Part shown: one piece after another, positions 25,548 to 33,643 of the stretch | How positions within the stretch are numbered: the stretch's first letter is position 1 | Layout: the number at the start of each line of letters is the position of its first letter | From: Halothiobacillus sp. | Lineage (GTDB): Bacteria > Pseudomonadota > Gammaproteobacteria > Halothiobacillales > Halothiobacillaceae | Direction of reading: 5' to 3' | Assembly (NCBI GenBank): GCA_016278265.1 | Contig: JADQCE010000002.1 | Span: 310,001-374,000 of the forward strand | DNA length: 64,000 bases | Translations under genes and position numbers: made by a program | The notes under the pieces: model-generated | The model's database searches: none | What the model saw: the letters and a program-made list of their open reading frames with translations, nothing else | Told to the model about the DNA's origin: nothing

Positions 25548-26879
25548 TCAGCGGGTCTCCGTCAGTGCCTCGGCCCGGTCAAGGATGTGGCGATATCGGC
25601 TGCCCAGCCGGGTGAGGGCGACCATCCACAGCAGACAGATGGCGACGACCACCCAGGCGAGGTGCGTGGCCTCCAGTGGCCACGGCAGCCATTGGGTCAG
25701 CAGCAGGATCAGCAGCGAGCCGGCCACCTTGAACAGTCGGTAGCCGAACATGTCGATCCAGGCCTTGGCCCGGAACATCAGCAATGGCTCGATGGGGACG
25801 TACAGGAGTTCCTTGGAGGCGCGGTTGATCGAGTAGGACAGGCCGCGGTCGGCGATCTTGAGAAACGCTCCCGCCTGCAGGGTGGCCTGCGACAGGTATA
25901 CGAAACTACCGACCACGACCGCGATGGGTTGGGCGAACAGGCCGCCGAGCACCCCCAGCCAGCGATGCACCAGCGGCGTGATCAGCAGGTTGATGCCGAT
26001 CGCCACCGCGCTGAGTACGCCGAAGAATGCGCCCAGATACGCCGTGCGCGCGTCGCGATCGGTGACGGTGGCCTCGACCACCTTCATGAACTGGTATTCG
26101 ATGATCGGCTCGGCGATCTGCGCCAGCAGCAGGATCCCCGCGATCAGCAACAGGTAGGGATGACGCAGGATCGCCCGCCAGTCGCCGGTCGATTGGGCGG
26201 CGTGATTGGCCACACCGGGTTTCTCGCGGTAGAGGCCGGTGCGGCCCATCAGCAGGGTCAGGCCGGCGATCAGGCCGATGATGGCCGCGGCGATCGGCAG
26301 CAGGTCCATCGTTTCCAGGCCGGCCTGGCGTATCCACGCACTGGAGGCCATGCCGCCGGCGACCCCGCCCACCAGCCCGCCGGTGGCGATGAACCCGTAC
26401 CAGCGCTTGCCTTCGCGAGTGGAGAAGATCGTGTTGGTCAGGCTCCAGAACTGTTCGACCAGGATCACGCTGACCATGTCGACGAACACGTAAAAGGCGA
26501 ATGCCCCGGCAAAACCGCTGCCGTTGAGAAACGGGTAGAACCCCAGCAATCCCGTGATCACCACCGCGCAGGTGCCCAGGACCACGTGGATGCGGGAATA
26601 GCGTGCGATCAGGCGGTGATACACACCGATGGTCAGGGCCAGGGCCGTTGCCGTGGCAATCCAGACGTAGGGCAGGGCATCGGCACCCAGCGCGGTCAGG
26701 AACAGCGAACGGCTGGCCGGCTTGAGGTGGTAGACCGCGGCGATGATCAGGAAAAAATTCGTGAACAGCAGAACGCGACGGAGCAGCCACGGATGGCGTG
26801 AACCGCCACCCGCCGGTTCAGGGCTCATGGGTCCGGAGGGGCCGGATTCAGGGTGTTTCGATCGTGTCAGCAGGTTCAC
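25548..26879 (-). CDS. MFS-fold transporter related to Npt/Tlc nucleotide carriers
   Basis: The 443-residue membrane protein has about twelve hydrophobic helices and resembles the bacterial relatives of Npt1/Npt2 ATP:ADP translocases. Telling stretches are NFFLIIAAVYHLKPASRSLFL at the first helix, VEQFWSLTNTIFSTREGKRWYGFIATGG in the middle, and NRASKELLYVPIEPLLMFRAKAWIDMFGYRLFK late in the protein. In free-living bacteria the substrate of this branch is unknown. GTG at 26879 is chosen because of an AAAGGAAG site just upstream. It is convergent with the slipin gene and divergent from the serine hydrolase at 26984. Confidence 0.8.
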   Translation of the reverse strand: MNLLTRSKHPESGPSGPMSPEPAGGGSRHPWLLRRVLLFTNFFLIIAAVYHLKPASRSLFLTALGADALPYVWIATATALALTIGVYHRLIARYSRIHVVLGTCAVVITGLLGFYPFLNGSGFAGAFAFYVFVDMVSVILVEQFWSLTNTIFSTREGKRWYGFIATGGLVGGVAGGMASSAWIRQAGLETMDLLPIAAAIIGLIAGLTLLMGRTGLYREKPGVANHAAQSTGDWRAILRHPYLLLIAGILLLAQIAEPIIEYQFMKVVEATVTDRDARTAYLGAFFGVLSAVAIGINLLITPLVHRWLGVLGGLFAQPIAVVVGSFVYLSQATLQAGAFLKIADRGLSYSINRASKELLYVPIEPLLMFRAKAWIDMFGYRLFKVAGSLLILLLTQWLPWPLEATHLAWVVVAICLLWMVALTRLGSRYRHILDRAEALTETR

Positions 26880-26983
26880 GTGCTTCCTTTGACGGGACTA
26901 TCTCCATGACTTTACGGCATTAATGGGGTACTGTTCGGGACAATTTTGTTTTTCATCCGGATATGCCGGATCAGGAGGTGGCC

Positions 26984-27895
26984 ATGTGGCGACAGTTGGC
27001 GTTGGTTTTTCTTTTCTGGTCGGTCGGACCGGGCCTCGGACAGGCCGCCCTGCCGGCCGACGCCGTCGCGCTGCGTGAGGCCACCGATCCTACCCTGCAG
27101 GCCCAACTGGAGGAACGGCTGGAAGCGCTCCACTTGGGCGGATCGGTCGAGGCCGGCCAGCTTTCGGTCGCGCTGGTGGACGTCACCGACCCCGATCAGC
27201 CCCGGCTGGCCGAGGTCAATGGCGATGCCATGCTCTACGCGGCCAGCCTGCCGAAGATCGCGATCCTGCTCGCCGCCTTCCAGCGGATTGACGAGGGGGC
27301 ACTGACACTCGATGACGAGACCCGCGATCTGATGACCCGCATGATCCGAAACTCGTCGAATAGCGCCGCTACCGCCATGATCGGCATGGTGGGCCGCGAC
27401 TATATCAACGAGTTGCTGCGTTCGCCGCGCTATCGCCTCTACGACAAATCACTCAACGGCGGGCTGTGGGTCGGCAAGGAATATGGCCGGGGCTCGGCTT
27501 ACCAGCGTGATCCGCTGCATCATCTGTCTCACGGGGCGACGGCCTTCCAGGTCGCCCGGTTCTACTACCTGCTCGAGAAGGGCCAATTGGTCTCGCCGCA
27601 ATCCTCCCGCGAGATGAAGCGCATCCTCGGTGAGCCCGCCATCTCGCACAAGTTCGTCGGCGGGCTGCTCGGCGAGGTGCCTCAAGCGCAGATCTACCGC
27701 AAGTCGGGTACTTGGCGCGACTGGCATGCCGACAGCGCCATCATCGAGCATGACGGGCACACCTACATTGCCGTGGGCCTGGCGCAGAATCCTAGCGGTG
27801 GCGAATGGCTCAAGCGGCTGATCGTCGAGCTCGATGGGTTGATCATGGACGCGCCGATCCGCACGGCCGGGCTCGGAGCGGTCTCGGCGCGCTGA
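26984..27895 (+). CDS. Exported class A beta-lactamase-like serine hydrolase
   Basis: The 303-residue protein has a Sec signal peptide (about residues 1-21) and a beta-lactamase/transpeptidase fold. The active-site motifs are S88-L-P-K91 (SxxK), S124-S-N126 (in place of SDN) and K240-S-G-T (KTG box). A clear class A omega-loop Glu (ExxLN) is not seen, so beta-lactam hydrolysis is doubtful; peptidoglycan-related or other amidase/esterase activity is equally possible. ATG at 26984 follows a perfect AGGAGGT site; an ATG at 26963 lies upstream of that site. It is convergent, with a 4-bp gap, to a second protein of the same fold. Confidence 0.85.
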   Translation: MWRQLALVFLFWSVGPGLGQAALPADAVALREATDPTLQAQLEERLEALHLGGSVEAGQLSVALVDVTDPDQPRLAEVNGDAMLYAASLPKIAILLAAFQRIDEGALTLDDETRDLMTRMIRNSSNSAATAMIGMVGRDYINELLRSPRYRLYDKSLNGGLWVGKEYGRGSAYQRDPLHHLSHGATAFQVARFYYLLEKGQLVSPQSSREMKRILGEPAISHKFVGGLLGEVPQAQIYRKSGTWRDWHADSAIIEHDGHTYIAVGLAQNPSGGEWLKRLIVELDGLIMDAPIRTAGLGAVSAR

Positions 27896-27899
27896 CCGG

Positions 27900-29198
27900 T
27901 CATTCCTCGCCGGCCTCCATCAGGCGATGCAGTCGCGTCGCGAAACTCTGGTGCGCCACCGCCGAGTTCTTGTTGAGTACATTGGAGGTCATCGTCACCA
28001 GGTAGACCTGTTTCGGGTCGCCGGCCGGGTGCTCGACGATCGCGACCGAGTGCATGTAGTTGTAGACATTGCCGCGGTACTTGCCGCAGTCCGGATTCGC
28101 CTCCCGGTCGCATTTGTAGAGTGAGCCGGACTTGAAGAACACGGCCGCCTCACGCAGTGCCGGCGACGAGGCGTAGCGGATACGCCGCTGGGTCATGTAC
28201 AGCAGGCGCTTCAATTCCCGGCTCGACCACTCGTCGACCAGTTCCCCCTTCTCCATCTTGACCAGCAGGCGCATTAGCTCGCGGGTGGTGCTCTGGCTGT
28301 TGGTGCCCGAGACCCGCGCCTTGCCTCCGCTGGTGAAGAACGCCCCCTGACGCAACTGCTCGGTATCGAGACCGTTGCGGGCGATGGGCTCGACCAGGGC
28401 CTCGAGCAGGATGTCGCGCCGGTCGGCGGGTGGTCGGTCGAACAGTTCGGCCTCTCGCTCCGGCGCCACTGGATAGTCCTCGCCAAAGTAGTGCAACAGC
28501 ATCAGCTGTTTCATCACCGCGCTGGCGGCGGCATTCGAACTGGCCGAGAGGGCCCAGTCGAGGTAGGTCCAGAGATTGGCGGTGTCGCCGACGCGCAACG
28601 GTCGACGCGTGAAACGCCGATGCTCCCCGTCCCAGAAAGGCACCGTGTGACTGTCCCACTGGATGAATTCATCGGCTGTGACCTGCGTCTCGCGCAGCAG
28701 TCGCTGCCGAGCCTCGATGTCGTCGGGGTAGCGGTCGGCGATCGCCTGGAGCAGTGCGGTAACCAGCATGACCTTGCCGACGCTGCCGGGCGTACGGCGG
28801 GTCAGACCGTTGTGTTCGGCGTAGCGGGGACGTTCCGGATCGCTGATGTCGAGCACACTGACGCTGTATCGGGACGCCTCGGCCCCCAGCAGGTCGACCA
28901 CGCGACGCGTGAACACCGGATCGGCCTCTGGTAGCTCGAAGGTCGCTCGATCGGCCAGACGCAGGCGGATCTGTTCGCGGTCGAGCAGGGCCCCCGGCGG
29001 TAGCCGATTGCCGGCGATTTCCCCCTGGTTGGCCAGGCGGTAGCCCTCCAGGCGTTCGATGCCGGTCGCCTCGGCGGCATCGAGGGGATAGGCCGGCAGG
29101 ATGGCGGGCAGCAGCAAGCCGATCAGGCCGGCCAGTCCTGCGATCATTACCGGTGCCAATGCCGGACGGGGAGGGGGATGTCGGCTGATGGGGCTCAT
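27900..29198 (-). CDS. Exported serine hydrolase, beta-lactamase fold (second copy)
   Basis: At 432 residues this is a larger relative of the protein encoded at 26984-27895. A hydrophobic signal or anchor segment (about residues 16-38) is followed by roughly 90 extra N-terminal residues and then the catalytic domain, with S139-V-G-K142 (SxxK), a SSN motif in LSASSNAAAS and a KSGS box in FFKSGSLYKC. Two cysteines after the KSGS box (YKCDREANPDCG) could form a disulfide. No canonical omega-loop Glu is obvious. The gene follows the exported dikinase-like gene by 45 bp on the same strand, so they probably form an operon. The substrate is unknown. Confidence 0.82.
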   Translation of the reverse strand: MSPISRHPPPRPALAPVMIAGLAGLIGLLLPAILPAYPLDAAEATGIERLEGYRLANQGEIAGNRLPPGALLDREQIRLRLADRATFELPEADPVFTRRVVDLLGAEASRYSVSVLDISDPERPRYAEHNGLTRRTPGSVGKVMLVTALLQAIADRYPDDIEARQRLLRETQVTADEFIQWDSHTVPFWDGEHRRFTRRPLRVGDTANLWTYLDWALSASSNAAASAVMKQLMLLHYFGEDYPVAPEREAELFDRPPADRRDILLEALVEPIARNGLDTEQLRQGAFFTSGGKARVSGTNSQSTTRELMRLLVKMEKGELVDEWSSRELKRLLYMTQRRIRYASSPALREAAVFFKSGSLYKCDREANPDCGKYRGNVYNYMHSVAIVEHPAGDPKQVYLVTMTSNVLNKNSAVAHQSFATRLHRLMEAGEE

Positions 29199-29243
29199 GT
29201 GTGGAGCATAGGTCAGTGGGTGGTGGAACGACAGCTGGCGGAC

Positions 29244-32225
29244 CTATCGGCCGGGTGGTCGGGAGAGGTCGACCGCCGGGGCGTCGGTGTCACGCAGCGG
29301 GCGGTCCAGTGCGATCAGGTGTTGATTGGCCCGGGCCCATCGGTTTTCCACCAGCGGGCGAATCTGGAACAGGGCCAACCGATCGCCGACAAAGCCGAAT
29401 TCGATGTCGGCCACCGGCCGCTCCCCCGCGTCGTCGACCGGCAGCAGATCCCGGTTTTCGACGTCGTCGGCCAGGTTGCGCAGTCGGTCGATGTCCGCTG
29501 GCGAGAGCAGGGTGGTGGGCCCCTCGGCGGCGATCCGCTCAACGCCGCCTCCGGGTCGCACGGCCAGCCGAGTGGGGGCCGTGGCCTGGCTGAGCAGCCG
29601 CACGGCACCGCTTTCCCGATGCACCCGCAATTCCTCGGCCGCCTGCCCGTCGACCGCGCCGCCCAGCCCTTCGCTGGTTGCGATGCTTAGCCAGTGCCGA
29701 TCGCCGGTATCCAGGTCGGCGGTGACCAGCACCCCTGACTTGTCCACCGGCACCGTCGCCTGCAGCAAGACCGCCGGGTACACGTGTGCCGGGGCATCCA
29801 TGCGTGCCTGGCGCCAGGCATAAGCGCGCTCGGTAAACGGCGAGGCCCATACCTCGCGAATGGCATCGATAATGGCCTCAAAGCCGACCACGTTGGCGAC
29901 GGTGCGATTGAGCCCGGCACCGGTGAATCCCGGCAAGTCCTCGACATTGGTGTCGCTGCGCACGAACACCCCAGCGGTGTCGGCCGAACCGAAGGTCTCG
30001 ACCAGACGGCCGCGCAAGCGCTCGCGAAAACCGCTGGGTAAGTCGACCGTCGCGATCCATTGCCGCATCCGAGTCAACATTTCGGCAGTGGCCTGGTTGC
30101 GGGTTTCGGCCGTCTCGATGCGACCCAGGCGCTCGTATTCCTGTTCGAGCCACTCGAAGGCCGTCGGCCCGCCAGGGCGGATCGGTTGGTCGATCAGTTC
30201 ACGGAAGACGCCGAATGGAATCGCCAGCCCCGCACTCACCTGTTCGGGGTAGTGATGTGCGAGCTCACCCAGGTTGGCCGCCTTGGGCCCGACTTGGCGA
30301 CCGGCATCGTGGGCACGCAGGCCGTGGAGCGGGCGGAGGGCGGTGTTTTCCAGGTCGAGCTTGTCCCAGTCCGGCTCGATCCGCGACTCCCGCGCGCCCT
30401 GCCGCCGGTCGAAAATCCCCTGCCACTCCGGGCCGTCGGCGGCCAGTTGAACGCGCCCGCCCGGGCTCACTGCCAGCACGACCCGCTCGCCGAGATGCGT
30501 TTCGATGCGAGCGAGCAGCGCCTCGTCGACCACCACGTTGGGAATGCCCAGGTTGCGGGCCAGCAGCTGGACGTGCGAGAGCGAGTTGCCCGCCCCACGA
30601 GTCAGGATGCCGGCCACCGGCGGCAACGAGGCGGTGGTCTCGGGCAGCAGGTAGATGCCCTCAGGATCGAAGCGCTCGCCGCCGGGCGGTGCCGGGCGCA
30701 ACACCCCACGGCCCAGGCCGGGGTTGAGCGGTCGGAGCCCGGTCGCGAGGGGCTCGCCGAACAGGCGGTGGCGCGTATCCGTCAGCTGCCCGGCATCATC
30801 GCGCAGGCCATCGAGCAGGCGGCTGAAGAAGAGTAACGGACTGTCGCGCAGTCGGTCGGGGATGAAGTGCTCGACCTCCGGCGTGAGATCCGCCCAGCGG
30901 TCGATGGCGAGATCGAAGTGGAACCCGAGCGCTCGCTGTGCCCAGCCGGGTGCATGCGCCAGGTAGGCCAGTTCGGTGGCATAGCGAGACGCCGGTACGG
31001 ACGGCGCGTCGAGGAGACCGTCGATGGTCGCCGAGAGGTGTTGCCATTGCCGGACGGACAACAGGCCGGTGCCATACAAGCTCTCGCCCAGGGCTCGCAA
31101 CCAGGTCAACTGCTCGCGGCGGGTGGCCGGATCGGTCTGGTTGCGTTCGAACAGCTGGCTGGCAACCGCAAAGGCCTCCTGCTCCAGCGCCAGGCTGGCC
31201 TGCAGCAGGCGTAGCCTTTGTTCCGGCGAGGTCATGGGCGCCTCGATGCGCTGGCGGACTTGGTGCGCGAGCTGCCCGGTCGTGGTCAGCCGATCAGTGA
31301 GTGTCGGGCTCTGCTCAAGGCGGTCGGCTGCCTCGAGCAGAGAGCGACGCAGATCGCCATCGGCGCTGCGCCCGCCCAGCGCCCGGAGGCGATCCACGGC
31401 GGCCTGGGGGGCGTAAAGGGCTTCCAGTGCCCGGCCCAGCCTCTGCAGAGGCGCGTCAAGGGCCGGGTCGTCGTTCTCTCGGGCGTACTGGGTTACCCGC
31501 TGGATGTCACCGGCATCCGGCATGCCGTGCAGCTTGATGCGCAGGCCCTGAAAGTCCGGGGCGGCCTCGGCGATCTCGATGGCGAGGTCCCGCGCCATGC
31601 TGGCCGCCGGGTGGTCGCCATCGACCGGCAATAAACGGGTCGTCTCGCGCAGCAGCAGGAAGCGATTCGGGTCGTGCCACCAGGGGTCGCCGGCCAGGGC
31701 GAGCATCAGGGCGCGTGCCTGACGCTCCTCGTCCTCGACCTGGATCGCCCCGCGGTAATAGCGGGCGCGGCGAAAGACCCAGCCGTCATCGGCCCGGATC
31801 AGGAAGCGTTCGATCAGGATCTCGCGCAGTGCCTGATGTTGTCCGTTAGGGCCGAGGTAGTCGGCGGGTTCGAGTTCCGCGAGCAGGGTGGCCAACGGGT
31901 ATCCCTGGGCGCGGATGGTCTGCGTGCGCTCGTTCCATTCACCGTGCTGGATGCCGCCACCGTGGTCGCCGCAGGCATACGGTTTCGGCGGCAGGACGGT
32001 CCCGTCCTCGCAAAACCAGCGAATCCGCTCGAATGGTCCGCGCGGGGCGGCCTTCATCGCCTCGATCCAGTCGCGCATCTGCTCGGTGGTGGGCGGTGAG
32101 GCGTCATCGGCCATTGCCGGTTTGCCGGCCCCCGCCAGACCGAGCAGGAGGAATGCCGTGGCAATCAGCGCGGTGATTCGCGAAGGGATCGCGTTCCGGG
32201 ATAGGTGAGTGGGCAGGCCAAACAT
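29244..32225 (-). CDS. Exported PEP-synthase/dikinase-like protein (phosphohistidine domain then ATP-grasp)
   Basis: The 993-residue protein begins with a clear Sec signal peptide (hydrophobic about 18-33, cleavage after AMA at 39). Residues about 40-500 form a largely helical region I cannot assign. Next is a swivelling phosphohistidine domain (about 510-595) with the motif NSLSHVQLLARNLGIPNVV, where H551 is the predicted phosphorylated His. A PPDK_N-type ATP-grasp domain (about 640-960) follows, with VGPKAANLGEL, FVRSDTNVEDLPGFTGAGLNRT and a closing FQIRPLVE. There is no PEP/pyruvate TIM barrel. The order His domain then ATP-grasp is that of glucan water dikinases. ATG 32225 has a GGAGGAG site 12 nt upstream; an earlier in-frame start would add 17 residues. 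An ATP-dependent dikinase outside the cytoplasm is unexpected. Confidence 0.78.
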   Translation of the reverse strand: MFGLPTHLSRNAIPSRITALIATAFLLLGLAGAGKPAMADDASPPTTEQMRDWIEAMKAAPRGPFERIRWFCEDGTVLPPKPYACGDHGGGIQHGEWNERTQTIRAQGYPLATLLAELEPADYLGPNGQHQALREILIERFLIRADDGWVFRRARYYRGAIQVEDEERQARALMLALAGDPWWHDPNRFLLLRETTRLLPVDGDHPAASMARDLAIEIAEAAPDFQGLRIKLHGMPDAGDIQRVTQYARENDDPALDAPLQRLGRALEALYAPQAAVDRLRALGGRSADGDLRRSLLEAADRLEQSPTLTDRLTTTGQLAHQVRQRIEAPMTSPEQRLRLLQASLALEQEAFAVASQLFERNQTDPATRREQLTWLRALGESLYGTGLLSVRQWQHLSATIDGLLDAPSVPASRYATELAYLAHAPGWAQRALGFHFDLAIDRWADLTPEVEHFIPDRLRDSPLLFFSRLLDGLRDDAGQLTDTRHRLFGEPLATGLRPLNPGLGRGVLRPAPPGGERFDPEGIYLLPETTASLPPVAGILTRGAGNSLSHVQLLARNLGIPNVVVDEALLARIETHLGERVVLAVSPGGRVQLAADGPEWQGIFDRRQGARESRIEPDWDKLDLENTALRPLHGLRAHDAGRQVGPKAANLGELAHHYPEQVSAGLAIPFGVFRELIDQPIRPGGPTAFEWLEQEYERLGRIETAETRNQATAEMLTRMRQWIATVDLPSGFRERLRGRLVETFGSADTAGVFVRSDTNVEDLPGFTGAGLNRTVANVVGFEAIIDAIREVWASPFTERAYAWRQARMDAPAHVYPAVLLQATVPVDKSGVLVTADLDTGDRHWLSIATSEGLGGAVDGQAAEELRVHRESGAVRLLSQATAPTRLAVRPGGGVERIAAEGPTTLLSPADIDRLRNLADDVENRDLLPVDDAGERPVADIEFGFVGDRLALFQIRPLVENRWARANQHLIALDRPLRDTDAPAVDLSRPPGR

Positions 32226-32439
32226 GGCAGACAGAGGCTCCTCCGTGGCCGAGTGGGGTGGTGACTTACCAGACAAGTCTAGCCGGATTGCCGGCGCTCA
32301 ACGCCAGGGAACGATGAAAGGGCGGGGGAGGGGTATCTGACCGATGGGTTCGGTTGCAGGCTAACCGTTTTGCCGCGGGGCCACCAACGGCCCCGACAGC
32401 ATCCAATAATTCACCCGACCAGATGAGTAGCCCTGTCCC

Positions 32440-32688
32440 ATGACCAACCGCGAGATGCTGACCAGTGATGCCATCTGATGCCATCAAGTTCGCCCTCGAC
32501 TGGCTCGAGGAGAACCGGGTCGAGATCGAGCCATTGAAATCGGCCCTCGCCGCACAGGAGGTTTGGGAACACGCCCAGGGATGCCGAGGCTTCAACGCGA
32601 AGCGGTGATCGAGACGGCGGCCTCCCGAGCCGTGCGCCAGTACATCGAGAAGCTCAAGTCGCGGACCGCGTGGAGGCAGCGGACTTGA
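32440..32688 (+). pseudogene. Decayed small gene with a 10-bp tandem duplication
   Basis: ATG at 32440 opens a frame (MTNREMLTSDAI) that stops at once because TGATGCCATC is tandemly duplicated (32466-32475 and 32476-32485). Removing one copy restores a single frame running on to KFALDWLEENRVEIEPLKSALAAQ and a stop at 32608. A second frame (32581-32688), with REAVIETAASRAVRQYIEK, overlaps the end and could be a further shifted continuation. Both pieces have protein-like composition. The family is not recognised. It could instead be two very small intact genes (32468-32608 and 32581-32688). Confidence 0.4.
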
Positions 32689-32712
32689 CCCGGTTCGATG
32701 CGCGAGCGGATA

Positions 32713-32745
32713 GAGAAAGGCCCGACACCTTGTCGGGCCTTTCTC
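32713..32745 (-). terminator. Strong bidirectional hairpin terminator
   Basis: A perfect 15-bp stem (GAGAAAGGCCCGACA and its complement) with a CCT loop lies just beyond the stop of the secreted dienelactone hydrolase. The minus-strand side ends in a TTTCTC tract. It could also stop transcription from the plus strand. Confidence 0.85.
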
Positions 32746-32763
32746 GTTGCAGCAGGGGTTGGC

Positions 32764-33570
32764 TCAGAAGACCTGGTCGAGCAACTCGGTGAATGCCGTC
32801 CAGGATTGCTTGTCGGCGCGCTCCTGGTAGGCCCCGGTGCCGAACACCGTGAAGGCATGCGGGGCACCGGAGTAGACCTCGATGGTATAGGTCGCCCCCA
32901 CGTCCTCGAGTTCGCCGGACAGCGTGGCGACGTCGTTCATCGAGATCATCGAGTCGGCCCCGCCATGGGCGATCAGGATCGGCGCGCCGGGATCCGACCA
33001 GCTCTGACCCTCGGGTGTGCTCAGCCCGCCGTGGAAGGTGGCGAATCCCGCTGCCTGGTCGACCAGCCCGTTGCGTGCCGCCTCCAGCACCACCGCGCCG
33101 CCGAAGCAGTAACCCATCACGACGGTCTCCTCGGCCACGCCCTGGTCGCGGGCGAACTCGAGCCCGGCGCGCGTGAGCGACTGCATGCGCTCGCGATCCT
33201 GGTACAGGCGCTCGGTCTCGGCCTTCTTCGCCCCGGTCTCCTGCGGGCGGTTGCCCTCGCCGTACAGGTCGACGGCAAAGGCATCGAAGCCCATCGCCGC
33301 GATCATGTCGGCGCGCTGGCGCTCGTAATCGTCGATGCCGTCCCAGTCATGAATGACCAGCACCGTGCCGCGCGATTCGTCGTCGGCTGGCGACAGGTAG
33401 CCCTCGAAGGCCTCCCCGCCGACCTGGTAGGCGATGTCCTCGCCGCTGGGCTCCCAGTTGCCGCCGTGGTTGTCGGCCAGGACGGGTGTCTGGAAGACCA
33501 GTCCGGCGGCCAGCATCGTGGCGGGCAGCACGCTGGTCGGCAAGCGCATTGTGGTGATTCCGGTTTTCAT
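32764..33570 (-). CDS. Secreted dienelactone hydrolase family protein
   Basis: The 268-residue alpha/beta-hydrolase has a signal peptide (about residues 1-32, ending PVLADN), so it acts in the periplasm or outside. The nucleophile motif GYCFGG is intact; the acid is in AHGGADSM and the histidine in GAPHAFTVFG. It is a distant second member of the family also encoded at 10939-11673. ATG at 33570 is preferred because GGAG lies 9 nt upstream; ATG 33576 is the alternative and would place the site too close. The gene follows the BCCT carrier by 74 bp on the same strand. The substrate is unknown. Confidence 0.9.
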   Translation of the reverse strand: MKTGITTMRLPTSVLPATMLAAGLVFQTPVLADNHGGNWEPSGEDIAYQVGGEAFEGYLSPADDESRGTVLVIHDWDGIDDYERQRADMIAAMGFDAFAVDLYGEGNRPQETGAKKAETERLYQDRERMQSLTRAGLEFARDQGVAEETVVMGYCFGGAVVLEAARNGLVDQAAGFATFHGGLSTPEGQSWSDPGAPILIAHGGADSMISMNDVATLSGELEDVGATYTIEVYSGAPHAFTVFGTGAYQERADKQSWTAFTELLDQVF

Positions 33571-33643
33571 GATCATTGGCTCCTGCTGAGGTTCCCAAAG
33601 GCAACGGCAGGGAGTATAGGCAGGCCGAGTGCCCAACGCCGGT

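Larger units (their letters stand above)
32226..32763. other. Gene-poor region
   Basis: A 538-bp stretch between two minus-strand genes. It holds the upstream region of the dikinase-like gene, remains of a small plus-strand gene (32440-32688) and a strong terminator (32713-32745). Nothing else is recognised. Open frames on the minus strand here are not supported by any family resemblance. Confidence 0.6.

Noticed and set aside
25548-26879. Assignment as a true ATP:ADP translocase
   Set aside because: Such energy parasitism is expected in intracellular bacteria; only family resemblance is claimed.
26984-27895. Call as a beta-lactam resistance enzyme
   Set aside because: SxxK, SxN and KSG motifs are shared with transpeptidase-like hydrolases, and no class A omega-loop glutamate was seen.
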